Source: Pelomonas paludis
GTDB taxonomy: Bacteria > Pseudomonadota > Gammaproteobacteria > Burkholderiales > Burkholderiaceae_C
Assembly: GCF_039872745.1 (NCBI RefSeq)
Contig: NZ_JBDPZD010000004.1
Coordinates: 248,001 to 312,000, forward strand
Length of the DNA stretch: 64,000 nt
Direction: 5' to 3'
Shown: one piece after another, positions 14,179 to 22,961 of the stretch
How the letters are laid out: every line of letters begins with the position of its first letter
How positions within the stretch are numbered: position 1 is the first letter of the stretch
Translations under genes and position numbers: made by a program
Notes under the pieces: generated by a model
Databases searched by the model: none
Told to the model about the DNA's origin: nothing
The model's input: the letters and a program-made list of their open reading frames with translations, nothing else

Positions 14179-16493
14179 CAGAATGCAGTCCCGACTTGGA
14201 ATTGGAAACGTTCGATTCTATCGCCCGGCTGCTTGCGGATCGGCGTGCCATAGCTGAGGCGCAGCGGGCCCATGGGCGAGATCCAGGAGATGCCGACACC
14301 GGCCGAGGCCCGAATGCTGTCGGTAGTGATCTTATCTTTCGGGCCCCAGATGTTGCCGGCATCGGCGAACAGGAAGAGGCGGAAGCTCTTGTCATTGCCC
14401 GAGCCCGGCACGGGCAGGTAGAGCTCGGCATTGATGTTGGCGCGGCGGTTGCCGCCAAAGTAGGCGCCGTTGATGTCCACCGGGCCGAGCGAGCCGGACT
14501 CGAACACGCGCACCGAGCCCAGACCACCCCCGTAGAAGTGCTTGAAGATCGGGTACGGGCGGCCGCCCAGGCCGAAGCCCCAGCCCAACTCGCTGTTCAC
14601 GCCCAGCGAGATCTTGTTGGTGATGTCGATGTACTGCTGCAGTTGGACGTTGGCGCGCCCGAAGCGGGCATCACCCAGCGGGGAGAGTTCGACGTTGACG
14701 CGCTTGAAGCTGCCCTTGGTCGGGGTGATGACGCTGTCACGCGTGTCGCGCGACCAGCCAATGGTCAGCGGCACGGAGTCGCTCTTCTCGCCGAACTGCT
14801 GGCGGTAGAGGAAGTAGCTGTTGGGCAGGCCGCGCGTCGTGGTGATCTTGGTCTGCTCGTAGCCGATACCGAAGAAGACGGTGTCGTCCTCAGAGTAGGG
14901 CACACCAAAGCGCAAGGCGCCGCCCTGGGTGATGAACTCGAAGGGGTCGCCGAGCGTGTTGTAGGGCTTGTTGGTGCGGTAGAAGGCTTCGATGGAGCGC
15001 GAGACGCCGTCCACCGTGAAGTACGGGTCCACGGTGCTGACCTGGAACACGCGGCCGGTGCGCGCGGTCGAGATGTCAACGCCCAGGTAGTGGCCGGAGC
15101 CGAACACGTTGTCCTGCCGCAGCGAGCCCTGGAAGGACAGCTTGGTGTAGCTGGAGTAGCCAGCACCCACGCTGATGGAGCCGGTCGGGTTCTCGACCAC
15201 GGTCAACACCAGGTCAACCTGGTCAGGTGCGCCGGGCACCTCCTGGGTCTCGATGTTGACTTCCTTCTCCTTGAAGTAGCCGAGACGCTCGACCCGCTTC
15301 TGGGAGGCCTTGATCTTTTCGCCGTCGTACCAGGCGGACTCGAACTGGCGGAACTCGCGGCGGATGACTTCGTCCCGCGTGCGGGTGTTGCCCGAGATGA
15401 TGACCTTGCGCACGTAGACGCGTCGGTTCGGCTCGCCCACCAGGGTGATCACGGCCTGGGCGTTGGCTCGGTCGATCTCGGGCCGGCTGTCGGCGCGGGC
15501 GAAGGCGTAGCCGAAGCCGCCGTAGTAGTCGGTGAAGGCCCGCGTGGTCTGCACGACCAGCTCGCCGTTGTAGGACTGGCCGGGCTTGAGCTTGATGAGG
15601 TGCTTGAACTCGTCCTCGCGCCCGAGGTAGTCGCCCTCCAGCTTCACGCCGGTGACCGTGTAAGGCTGGCCCTCACTCACGGTGATGGCGATGCTGATGT
15701 TCTGTTTGTCGGGCGAGATCGTGACCTGGGTCGAGGTGACGGCGAACTCCAGGTAGCCACGATTGCGGTAGTAGCTTCCGAGGGTTTCCAGGTCGGCGTT
15801 GAGCTTGGCGCGCGAGTAGCGGTCGGTCTTGGTGTACCAGGTCAGCCAGCCGGAGGTGGTCTGCTCGAAGAGACCCAGCAGGGTGCTCTCGGAGAACACC
15901 TTGTTGCCGACGATGCGGATGTCCTTGATGCGGGCCGGTTCGCCTTCGGTCACGTTGAAGCTGACGTTGACGCGGTTGCGCTCGATCGGGGTGATCGTCG
16001 TCGTCACCTCAGCGCCGTAGAGGCTGCGGGTCAGGTACTGGCGCTTGAGCTCCTGCTCGGCGCGGTCGGCCAAGGCCTTGTCGAAAGGCTTGCCTTCGCC
16101 GATGCCCACGTCCTTCAGCGACTTGGTCAGCGCCTCGTTGTCGAACTCCTTGAGCCCGACATAGGTCACGTTGGCGATGATGGGGCGCTCGTCAATGATC
16201 ACCACGACGGAGCTGCCGTCGATGTTGATCTTGACGTCCTTGAAGAGGCCCGTGGCGAACAGGGCGCGCAGTGCGGCGGCGCCCTTTTCGTCGTTGTAGG
16301 TGTCGCCGATGCGGAAGGGCAGCGAGGCGAAGACGGTGCCGGGGTCGGTGCGCTGCAGGCCCTCGACGCGGATGTCTTTGAGCACGAAGGGATCGACGGC
16401 CCAGGCCGAGCTCGCATGGAGCAGCAGGCCGGCAAGTGTCAACGTCAGGAAAGTGGGGCGCAGACGCGCTCCGAAGCGAACAGGAGAGGACAT
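14178..16493 (-). CDS. bamA: outer membrane protein assembly factor BamA
   Basis: This 771-residue Omp85 protein has a signal peptide (cleavage after SSAWA), five POTRA domains (starting VDPFVLKDIRVEGLQRTDPG) and a C-terminal 16-strand barrel ending FQFQVGTAF with terminal Phe. BamA inserts beta-barrel proteins into the outer membrane. The barrel loop-6 motif, normally VRGF/Y, reads V661-R662-V663-F664 here (14502-14513), so the usual Gly is Val. The gene lies 3 nt after rseP and is coupled to skp. Confidence 0.97.
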   Translation of the reverse strand: MSSPVRFGARLRPTFLTLTLAGLLLHASSAWAVDPFVLKDIRVEGLQRTDPGTVFASLPFRIGDTYNDEKGAAALRALFATGLFKDVKINIDGSSVVVIIDERPIIANVTYVGLKEFDNEALTKSLKDVGIGEGKPFDKALADRAEQELKRQYLTRSLYGAEVTTTITPIERNRVNVSFNVTEGEPARIKDIRIVGNKVFSESTLLGLFEQTTSGWLTWYTKTDRYSRAKLNADLETLGSYYRNRGYLEFAVTSTQVTISPDKQNISIAITVSEGQPYTVTGVKLEGDYLGREDEFKHLIKLKPGQSYNGELVVQTTRAFTDYYGGFGYAFARADSRPEIDRANAQAVITLVGEPNRRVYVRKVIISGNTRTRDEVIRREFRQFESAWYDGEKIKASQKRVERLGYFKEKEVNIETQEVPGAPDQVDLVLTVVENPTGSISVGAGYSSYTKLSFQGSLRQDNVFGSGHYLGVDISTARTGRVFQVSTVDPYFTVDGVSRSIEAFYRTNKPYNTLGDPFEFITQGGALRFGVPYSEDDTVFFGIGYEQTKITTTRGLPNSYFLYRQQFGEKSDSVPLTIGWSRDTRDSVITPTKGSFKRVNVELSPLGDARFGRANVQLQQYIDITNKISLGVNSELGWGFGLGGRPYPIFKHFYGGGLGSVRVFESGSLGPVDINGAYFGGNRRANINAELYLPVPGSGNDKSFRLFLFADAGNIWGPKDKITTDSIRASAGVGISWISPMGPLRLSYGTPIRKQPGDRIERFQFQVGTAF

Positions 16494-16496
16494 CGA

Positions 16497-17867
16497 TCAG
16501 TGCCAGCCCGCTAGGCGGGCCACGTCGTTGGAAAGGGCCAAGGCCATCATCAGCATCAGGATCAGCGCGCCGACGCGCTGGAGTTGCTGCTGCCACCATT
16601 CGGAGACGGGGCGGCCACTCAGACCCTCGAAAAGATGATACATGAGGTGTCCGCCATCGAGCATTGGCAGCGGGAGCAGGTTCAGCACCGCCAGGCTCAG
16701 GGAGATCTTGCCCAGGTAGTCGAAGAACGGCGCGAGGCCGGCACGCGCGGACTGGCCCGCATATTCGGCAATCGACAGCGGGCCGCTGAGGTTCTTGACC
16801 GAGGCTTCGCCGACCAGCATGCGCCCGATCATGCGGACCGTGAGCACGGCCAGGTTCCAGCTGTCCTGCGCGCCTTTGGCGACGCCGTCCAGCAGACCGT
16901 AGCTGACGCTGACACGCTCCGGTGCCGCGCCAATGCCGATCTCCAGCCGGGCAAACCGCTGGCCGTTCTCGGTCACCGCACGGGGCGTGGCGCCGAGCTC
17001 CAGCACCTGGCCGTGGCGCTCGATGCGCAGCAGCAGCGACTGGGGCGCCACGTCATCGATGGGTGCGGCCCGGATCAGGCTGCGCAGTTGCCCGGCGTCT
17101 TCGACGGCCCGGCCGTTGATGGCCAGCACACGGTCACCCGGCTGCAAGCCAGCCTGGGCGCCGGGGCCTTCCGGCTTGACGCTGCTCACCAGCGGCGCGG
17201 CGTAGGGCAGGATCCCGACCGACTGCAGCACGCGCGCGCCGATCGAGGCGTCGGCGGGGGCTGTCATGTCCAGGTGCAACCGGCGCTCACCGCGCCCCTG
17301 GCCATCCGTCACGTTGAGGTAGAGGTCCTCACGAAGCGCCTGGGCACGGGCCACAGCGTCCAGCAGTTCGGGCAGGCCGCGCACCTCATCCCAGCTTTGA
17401 CCGTCGGAAGAAACGGCATGCACCCAGTCGCCCGACCGGATGCCCGCCCGCTCAGCCGCTGTGGCGGGCACAGGCGTGCCGAGCACGGCCTTGGGCACGT
17501 CGGCGCCCATCCAGGCGACGAGGGTGAACATCAGGATGGCGACCAACCAGTTCACCACCGGCCCGGCCGCAACGATGGCGGCGCGCTGCCGCAGCGGGCG
17601 TTGGTTGAAGGCATGCTGGCGCTCGGTAGGGCTGACGGGGCCATCGCGCTCGTCGAGCATGCGCACATAGCCACCCAACGGCAGCATGGCGAGCGTGAAC
17701 TCCGTGCCGTCGCGCCCGACGCGGCGCCACAGCACGCGCCCGAATCCGACCGAGAAGCGCAGCACCTTGACGCCGCAAGCCCGCGCCATGCGGAAGTGCC
17801 CCCACTCATGCACGGCGATCAGGAAGGCGACCGCGAGCAAAAAGGGTGGCAGGTCGGCCGGGCTCAT
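16497..17867 (-). CDS. rseP: site-2 protease RseP (sigma-E pathway)
   Basis: This inner-membrane zinc metalloprotease (456 residues) cuts anti-sigma factor RseA within the membrane. The active-site helix AVHEWGHFRMA with HExxH is at residues about 18-28. Two PDZ-type regions are visible, including GAQAGLQPGDRVLAINGRAV. The second zinc motif is LPLPMLDGGHLMYHLFEGL. It overlaps the dxr stop by 4 nt (ATGA) and precedes bamA, linking envelope stress response to the assembly machinery it controls. Confidence 0.96.
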   Translation of the reverse strand: MSPADLPPFLLAVAFLIAVHEWGHFRMARACGVKVLRFSVGFGRVLWRRVGRDGTEFTLAMLPLGGYVRMLDERDGPVSPTERQHAFNQRPLRQRAAIVAAGPVVNWLVAILMFTLVAWMGADVPKAVLGTPVPATAAERAGIRSGDWVHAVSSDGQSWDEVRGLPELLDAVARAQALREDLYLNVTDGQGRGERRLHLDMTAPADASIGARVLQSVGILPYAAPLVSSVKPEGPGAQAGLQPGDRVLAINGRAVEDAGQLRSLIRAAPIDDVAPQSLLLRIERHGQVLELGATPRAVTENGQRFARLEIGIGAAPERVSVSYGLLDGVAKGAQDSWNLAVLTVRMIGRMLVGEASVKNLSGPLSIAEYAGQSARAGLAPFFDYLGKISLSLAVLNLLPLPMLDGGHLMYHLFEGLSGRPVSEWWQQQLQRVGALILMLMMALALSNDVARLAGWH

Positions 17868-19033
17868 AGCAACTCGCGCGCCTTGGTGCGGGCCCGGGCG
17901 TCCAGGTCGAGCAAGGCCTCGATGCTGCCGCAGTCGCCGGGCACGATGCTGTCCAGGCAGGCGCGGTTCAGCGCATGGATGCGGTCGAAGCGCAGCCGGC
18001 CGCTCAGGAAGGCCTCGACCGCCACTTCATTGGCCGCGTTCAACACGGCGGTACTGCCCTCAGCGGCGCGCAGCGCCTGCCAGGACAGATGCAAGCCGGG
18101 AAAGCGGCGCTCGTCGGCCTCTTCAAAACTGAGTGCGGGCGTGCTGAGCAGGTCGAGCCGGCTGGCGCCAGACTCGACACGCTCAGGGAAAGACAGCCCA
18201 TAGGCGATGGGCACCCGCATATCGGGCGTGCCCAGTTGCGCCAGCACCGACTGGTCGCGGCAGACCACCATCGAGTGGATGATGCTCTGCGGGTGGATCA
18301 GCACCTTGATCTGCTCGGGCGCAAGACCGAAGAGCCAGCGCGCCTCGATGACTTCGAGCGCCTTGTTCATCATGGTGGCCGAGTCCACCGAAATCTTGCG
18401 GCCCATGACCCAATTCGGGTGGGCGCAGGCTTGGTCGGGCGTCACGTCGCCCAGGGTTGCCGGGTCGCGGGTGCGGAAGGGCCCACCCGATGCGGTGAGC
18501 ACGATGTGGTCGATGCGCGCGTGCCAGGTGCTGCGATCTTCCGGCAGGCACTGGAAGATGGCCGAGTGCTCGCTGTCGATGGGCAGCAAGGTGGCGCCGC
18601 CCTCCTCCACCGCGCGCATGAAGAGCGCGCCCCCGAGCACGATGGCCTCCTTGTTGGCCAGCAGCAGGCGCTTGCCGGCGCGTGCGGCGGCCATGGCAGG
18701 CGCCAGGCCGGCAGCGCCGACGATGGCGGCCATCACCGTGTCCACCTCGGGGTGTGCAGCGACCTCGGCCAGCGCCTCAGCGCCGTCCAGCACCTCGGTC
18801 GCGCAGCCAGCCTCTCGCAACTGCGCACGCAGTTGCGCGGCTGCCGCACGGTCGGGCATCACGGCAAAACGCGGGCGCCAGGTCAGGCACTGTGCGGCCA
18901 GCGCATCGACGCGGCTCATGGCCGACAGCGCGACGACCTCGTAGCGATCCGGGTGCCGGGCGATCACGTCCAGCGTGTTGACGCCGATGGAGCCAGTGGA
19001 CCCCAGCACGCAGACGCGTTGCAGGGAACTCAT
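17864..19033 (-). CDS. dxr: 1-deoxy-D-xylulose-5-phosphate reductoisomerase
   Basis: Dxr (389 residues, E. coli 398) makes 2-C-methyl-D-erythritol 4-phosphate with NADPH, the first committed step of the non-mevalonate isoprenoid pathway. The NADPH motif GSTGSIGVNTLDVIARHPD opens the protein. LLANKEAIVLGGALFM, LPIDSEHSAIFQCL and the metal-site loop TASGGPFR follow. ATG 19033 overlaps the cdsA stop. It supplies the isoprenoids that UppS, two genes upstream, turns into the lipid carrier. Confidence 0.97.
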   Translation of the reverse strand: MSSLQRVCVLGSTGSIGVNTLDVIARHPDRYEVVALSAMSRVDALAAQCLTWRPRFAVMPDRAAAAQLRAQLREAGCATEVLDGAEALAEVAAHPEVDTVMAAIVGAAGLAPAMAAARAGKRLLLANKEAIVLGGALFMRAVEEGGATLLPIDSEHSAIFQCLPEDRSTWHARIDHIVLTASGGPFRTRDPATLGDVTPDQACAHPNWVMGRKISVDSATMMNKALEVIEARWLFGLAPEQIKVLIHPQSIIHSMVVCRDQSVLAQLGTPDMRVPIAYGLSFPERVESGASRLDLLSTPALSFEEADERRFPGLHLSWQALRAAEGSTAVLNAANEVAVEAFLSGRLRFDRIHALNRACLDSIVPGDCGSIEALLDLDARARTKARELL

Positions 19034-19869
19034 GCGTGGCTGGCCAGCGCCAGAGCGAGCGGGAAGACGGGCAGCAGCGCGTCGATGCGATCGAGCACGC
19101 CACCATGGCCGGGCAGCAGCCCGCTGCTGTCCTTGGCACCTGCAGCGCGCTTGATCAAGGACTCGAAGAGGTCGCCCACGACGCTCATCGCCGCCAGGAA
19201 GAGCACGGCCAAGAGGCTGGTGGCACCCAGTTGCCGCACCAGGCGCGTGTACAGGCTGGCGCTGTCCACCGGCAGGCGCACGTCAATGATGTGCACCCAC
19301 ACAAAGCCGAGCACCAGCACACCCACCATGCCCGTCCAGACGCCTTCCCAGCTCTTGCCGGGGCTGATGCCGGGCGCCAGCTTGCGCTTGCCGAACGCGC
19401 GCCCGCCGGCGTAGGCAGCGATGTCGGCCATCCAGACCAGGCAGAAGATGGAGAGCAGGAAATTGGTGCCCACGGCCTTGGCCTGCACGATGGCGATCCA
19501 CGCGCCCCACAGCAGCACGGCGCCCAGCGCAATGCGCAGGGCGGGCGCCATGCGCGGCCAGCCCGTCGGGCCCTGGCGCAGGGCCCAGGCGCCACCCAGC
19601 ACCCAGGCGCCGCCGGCCAGCCACCACACGGCCGGCGGCGGCGCGGTGATGCCCAGGGTCAGCAAGGTCGCCACGCAGGCGCCGCCAAGCAGCACACCCC
19701 CCGCCAACGCGCCCGACCCAGGCAGGCCGTTAAGCCTGCACCACTCCCAACCTGCGGCCGCCATCATCAGCACCGTGACCCAGGCGAAGGGCCAGGGCGA
19801 TGCCGCAAAGATCTCGGGCAGCAGCACCGCCAGCAGCACCACGGCCGTGAGGATGCGGGTCTTGAGCAT
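19030..19869 (-). CDS. cdsA: phosphatidate cytidylyltransferase
   Basis: CdsA (279 residues, about eight membrane helices) makes CDP-diacylglycerol from phosphatidic acid and CTP, the precursor of all membrane phospholipids. The C-terminal signature is present: SVVGDLFESLIKRAAGAKD, then SSGLLPGHGGVLDRIDALL. ATG 19869 (MLKTRILTAVVLLAVLLPEI) shares one base with the uppS stop, TGATG. The longer upstream reading frame would overlap uppS and is not used. Confidence 0.96.
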   Translation of the reverse strand: MLKTRILTAVVLLAVLLPEIFAASPWPFAWVTVLMMAAAGWEWCRLNGLPGSGALAGGVLLGGACVATLLTLGITAPPPAVWWLAGGAWVLGGAWALRQGPTGWPRMAPALRIALGAVLLWGAWIAIVQAKAVGTNFLLSIFCLVWMADIAAYAGGRAFGKRKLAPGISPGKSWEGVWTGMVGVLVLGFVWVHIIDVRLPVDSASLYTRLVRQLGATSLLAVLFLAAMSVVGDLFESLIKRAAGAKDSSGLLPGHGGVLDRIDALLPVFPLALALASHA

Positions 19870-20603
19870 CAGCTGGCGTCCTTGACGCCGCCAAAGCGCC
19901 GGTCGCGGGCGTGGAACTCGGCAATCGCGGCATCGAGTTCCTTCTCGCCGAACTCGGGCCACAGACAGTCGGAGAAGACGAACTCGGTGTACGCCACCTG
20001 CCACAGCAGGAAGTTGCTGATGCGCACCTCGCCCCCGGTGCGGATGAAGAGGTCGGGGTCAGGCGCAAAGGCCATGGCCGTGTACTCGGACAGCTTGGCC
20101 TCGGTCAGTTCGTCGGCCGGCACGCCAGCGGCAATCGCCTTGCGCGCCGCCTGCACGATGTCCCAGCGGCCGCCGTAGTTGAAGGCGACGGACAGCGTGA
20201 GCTTGGTGTTGTGCGCGGTGGCTGACTCGGCTTCGTTCCAGGCCTGGCGCAGCTTGTCGGACACCGATTCGCGGTCGCCAACGATGCGGATGCGCACGCC
20301 CAGCTGGCCCATCTTGGCCAGGTAGCGCGACACCGCCGCCAGCACCAGGCCCATCAGGCCCGAGACCTCGTCCTGCGGGCGGCGCCAGTTCTCGCTGGAG
20401 AAGGCGAACACGGTGAGGTACTCGACCTTGCGGTCGATGCAGGCCTGAACGACCTTGACCAGCGCGTCCACGCCCTGCTTGTGGCCGAAGAAGCGCGGCA
20501 GAAAGCGCTTCTTGGCCCAGCGGCCATTGCCGTCCATGACCACCGCGATGTGACGCGGCGGCGTGAGCTGTTCGGAGCCCGGCACGGTCGTGCTGCCGCG
20601 CAT
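19869..20603 (-). CDS. uppS: undecaprenyl diphosphate synthase
   Basis: UppS (244 residues) is a cis-prenyltransferase that builds the C55 carrier lipid for peptidoglycan and O-antigen. The catalytic start IAVVMDGNGRWAKKR with the essential Asp is near residue 25. FAFSSENWRRPQDEV and the C-terminal DLFIRTGGEVRISNFLLWQ are diagnostic. ATG 20603 shares a base with the frr stop (TGATG), so the in-frame TTG at 20606 is unlikely to be used. Confidence 0.97.
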   Translation of the reverse strand: MRGSTTVPGSEQLTPPRHIAVVMDGNGRWAKKRFLPRFFGHKQGVDALVKVVQACIDRKVEYLTVFAFSSENWRRPQDEVSGLMGLVLAAVSRYLAKMGQLGVRIRIVGDRESVSDKLRQAWNEAESATAHNTKLTLSVAFNYGGRWDIVQAARKAIAAGVPADELTEAKLSEYTAMAFAPDPDLFIRTGGEVRISNFLLWQVAYTEFVFSDCLWPEFGEKELDAAIAEFHARDRRFGGVKDAS

Positions 20604-21163
20604 CAAACGGCGAGGATCTCGGCTTCCTTGGCCGCGATCAGCTTGTCGATCTCGGTGATGACCCGGTCGGTCAGCTTCTGGACTTCATCAAGGCTGCGGC
20701 GCTCTTCGTCTTCGCCGATTTCCTTGTCCTTCAGCAGCTTCTTGGCTTGGTCGTTGGCGTCACGGCGCAGATTGCGCACAGCCACCTTGGCGTCTTCGCC
20801 CGCATTGCGCACGACCTTGGTCAGGTCCTTGCGGCGCTCTTCGGTCAGCGGCGGCATCGGCACGCGGATCAGGTCGCCCTGGGCCGAGGGGTTGAGGCCG
20901 AGGTCGCTCTCGCGGATGGCCTTCTCGATCTTGGCGCCCATACCCTTTTCCCAGGGCTGGACGGAGATGGTGCGGGCATCTAGCAGGCTGACGTTGGCGA
21001 CCTGCGAAATCGGCACCGGCGAGCCGTAGTAGTCGACATGCACCTGGTCCAGGATGCCGGGGTGAGCACGCCCGGTGCGGATCTTGTGCAGCTCGTTCTT
21101 GAGGGCCTCGACCGACTTGGCCATGCGGCCCTCGGCGTTCTTCTTGATGTCAGCAGTGCTCAT
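20603..21163 (-). CDS. frr: ribosome recycling factor
   Basis: Frr (186 residues, E. coli 185) splits the post-termination ribosome together with EF-G. The sequence MSTADIKKNAEGRMAKSVEA opens the protein, followed by IRTGRAHPGILDQVHVDYYG and the strongly conserved VPMPPLTEERRKDLTK. ATG 21163 is chosen; the longer frame has no support. It follows pyrH by 13 nt, the same order as in most proteobacteria. Confidence 0.97.
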   Translation of the reverse strand: MSTADIKKNAEGRMAKSVEALKNELHKIRTGRAHPGILDQVHVDYYGSPVPISQVANVSLLDARTISVQPWEKGMGAKIEKAIRESDLGLNPSAQGDLIRVPMPPLTEERRKDLTKVVRNAGEDAKVAVRNLRRDANDQAKKLLKDKEIGEDEERRSLDEVQKLTDRVITEIDKLIAAKEAEILAV

Positions 21164-21176
21164 CGCAGTTCTCTCG

Positions 21177-21887
21177 TCAAACGTGGACCAGGGTGCCTTC
21201 GTCTTCACCCTGCACGACGCGCTTGAGCGCGCCAGCCTTGAAGATACTGAACACCTTGATCGGCAGCTTTTGGTCACGGCAGAGCGCAAACGCGGCGCCG
21301 TCCATCACCTGCAGGTTCTTGGAAATGGCTTCGTCGAAAGTGATGCTGGCGTAGCGCGTGGCGCTGGGGTCCTTCTTGGGGTCGGCCGTGTAGACACCGT
21401 CCACCTTGGTGGCCTTGAGCACGATCTGGGCGCCCACCTCGGCCCCGCGCAGGGCGGCGGCCGTATCGGTGGTGAAGAAGGGGTTGCCGGTGCCAGCGGC
21501 GAAGACGACGACCTTGCCCTCTTCGAGGTACTGCAGGGCCTTGGGGCGCACATAGGGCTCAACCACCTGCTCGATACCGATGGCGCTCATCACGCGGGCC
21601 GTCATGCCCTCCTGGCGCATGGTGTCAGCCAGCGCGAGCGAGTTCATCACCGTGGCCAGCATGCCCATGTAGTCAGCCGTCGCGCGGTCCATGCCGACCG
21701 AACCGCCAGCCACGCCGCGGAAGATGTTGCCGCCGCCAATCACGACGGCCACTTCCACGCCCAGCTCGGTCACCTCACGGACCTCTTGCACCATGCGCAC
21801 GATGGTGGCTCGGTTGATGCCATAGGCGTCGTCGCCCATCAGGGCTTCGCCGGAGAGTTTGAGCAGGATGCGTTTGTACGCGGGCAT
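21177..21887 (-). CDS. pyrH: uridylate kinase
   Basis: UMP kinase (236 residues) phosphorylates UMP to UDP in pyrimidine synthesis. It belongs to the amino-acid kinase fold, with KRILLKLSGEALMG at the N-terminus, VVIGGGNIFRG for the phosphate loop, and FAAGTGNPFFTTDTAAALR for the UMP site. ATG 21887 has GAGGAA 4-9 nt upstream, better than the in-frame start at 21974. A hairpin resembling a tsf terminator lies just upstream, so pyrH may begin a new transcript carrying frr through lpxB. Confidence 0.97.
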   Translation of the reverse strand: MPAYKRILLKLSGEALMGDDAYGINRATIVRMVQEVREVTELGVEVAVVIGGGNIFRGVAGGSVGMDRATADYMGMLATVMNSLALADTMRQEGMTARVMSAIGIEQVVEPYVRPKALQYLEEGKVVVFAAGTGNPFFTTDTAAALRGAEVGAQIVLKATKVDGVYTADPKKDPSATRYASITFDEAISKNLQVMDGAAFALCRDQKLPIKVFSIFKAGALKRVVQGEDEGTLVHV

Positions 21888-21930
21888 GGATTCCTCGGGT
21901 GTGACAGTCGGCGAAACGGGCAGAAGTTTA

Positions 21931-21962
21931 AAGGGCGCCTCGGTGGTGTGCCGGGCGCCCTT
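21931..21962 (-). terminator. probable tsf terminator
   Basis: AAGGGCGC (21931-21938) pairs with GCGCCCTT (21955-21962), an 8-bp GC-rich stem. On the minus strand it is followed by TTTAAA, a short T-run. It begins 19 nt after the tsf stop, consistent with intrinsic or partial termination before pyrH. Confidence 0.5.
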
Positions 21963-21980
21963 GCAAGGAGTCAAGGATCT

Positions 21981-22886
21981 TTACTGACCCTTGGCGGCGG
22001 CCACCTGGGCAGCCACCTCGGCGGCAAAGTCGTCTTGCTTCTTCTCGATGCCTTCACCCACCACGTAGAGGGTGAAGTGCTTCACCGTGGTGGCCTTTTG
22101 CTTGAGCATCTGGCCCACGGTCTGCTTGCCGTCGGCAGCCTTGACGAAGACTTGGTCAAGCAGCGAGACCTCCTTGAGGAACTTCTGCACCGAGCCTTCC
22201 ACCATCTTGGCAACGATGTCGGCCGGCTTGCCGGACTCGGCAGCCTTCTGTTCGGCCAGCGAGCGCTCCTTGGCGATCAGCTCGGCCGACACGCCCGAGG
22301 CGTCGATGGCCTGGACACGGGTGCCCTTGGTCGAAGCGGCAATTTGCATGGCCACGTCCTTGGCGGCGACATCGTCACCAGCGTACTCGACCAGCACGCC
22401 AATGCCCGTGCCGTGCAGGTACTGGGCCAGGGTGGTGTTGGCGTAGCGGTGGAAGCGGCGGATGCTCATGTTCTCGCCGATCTTGCCAACCAGACCCTTG
22501 CGCACGTCCTCAACGGTCGGGCCAAAGCCTTCTTGGCTCAGCGGCAGGGCCGACAGCGCAGCCACGTCGGCGGGGTTGTGCTCGGCCACCAGACCAGCCA
22601 GTGCGCCCACGAAGGCCTTGAAAGCGTCGTTCTTGGAGACGAAGTCAGTCTCGCAGTTGACCTCGATCAGCGCGCCGTTGCCGCCGACGACGGCCGAAGC
22701 CACCATGCCTTCGGCGGTGATGCGCGACGCGGCCTTGCCGGCCTTGTTGCCCAGCTTGACGCGCAGGATCTCTTCCGCGCGGGTCAGGTCGCCCTCCGCC
22801 TCGGTCAGCGCCTTCTTGCACTCCATCATCGGGGCGTCGGTGCGGGCGCGCAGCTCGGCCACCATGCTTGCGGTGATTGCAGCCAT
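21981..22886 (-). CDS. tsf: translation elongation factor Ts
   Basis: EF-Ts (301 residues) is the nucleotide exchange factor for EF-Tu. The N-terminal UBA-like domain reads VAELRARTDAPMMECKKALT. The core contains GNKAGKAASRITAEGMVAS and IEVNCETDFVSKND, followed by two subdomains and a C-terminal module. It follows rpsB by 75 nt, the usual pairing, with a hairpin between the two genes that may adjust their ratio. Confidence 0.97.
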   Translation of the reverse strand: MAAITASMVAELRARTDAPMMECKKALTEAEGDLTRAEEILRVKLGNKAGKAASRITAEGMVASAVVGGNGALIEVNCETDFVSKNDAFKAFVGALAGLVAEHNPADVAALSALPLSQEGFGPTVEDVRKGLVGKIGENMSIRRFHRYANTTLAQYLHGTGIGVLVEYAGDDVAAKDVAMQIAASTKGTRVQAIDASGVSAELIAKERSLAEQKAAESGKPADIVAKMVEGSVQKFLKEVSLLDQVFVKAADGKQTVGQMLKQKATTVKHFTLYVVGEGIEKKQDDFAAEVAAQVAAAKGQ

Positions 22887-22916
22887 GTGTCTCTCTCCAG
22901 GGGAATCAGGTTGGAC

Positions 22917-22942
22917 AAAAGGGGCTTTCTCAAGCCCCTTTT
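22917..22942. terminator. rpsB-tsf intercistronic hairpin (partial terminator/attenuator)
   Basis: AAAAGGGGCTT (22917-22927) and AAGCCCCTTTT (22932-22942) form a perfect 11-bp stem with a 4-nt loop and T-runs on both strands. It lies between the rpsB stop and the tsf start. In many bacteria rpsB is transcribed in excess of tsf through partial termination; that role here is inference from position. Confidence 0.7.
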
Positions 22943-22961
22943 TGATGGTGAGGGGAAGGGC

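Noticed and set aside
14196..16514. Plus-strand frame of 772 codons opposite bamA
   Set aside because: It lies exactly over bamA, a certain gene, and its product is a low-complexity Val/Gly/Ala/Leu mix. High GC leaves the opposite strand free of stops.
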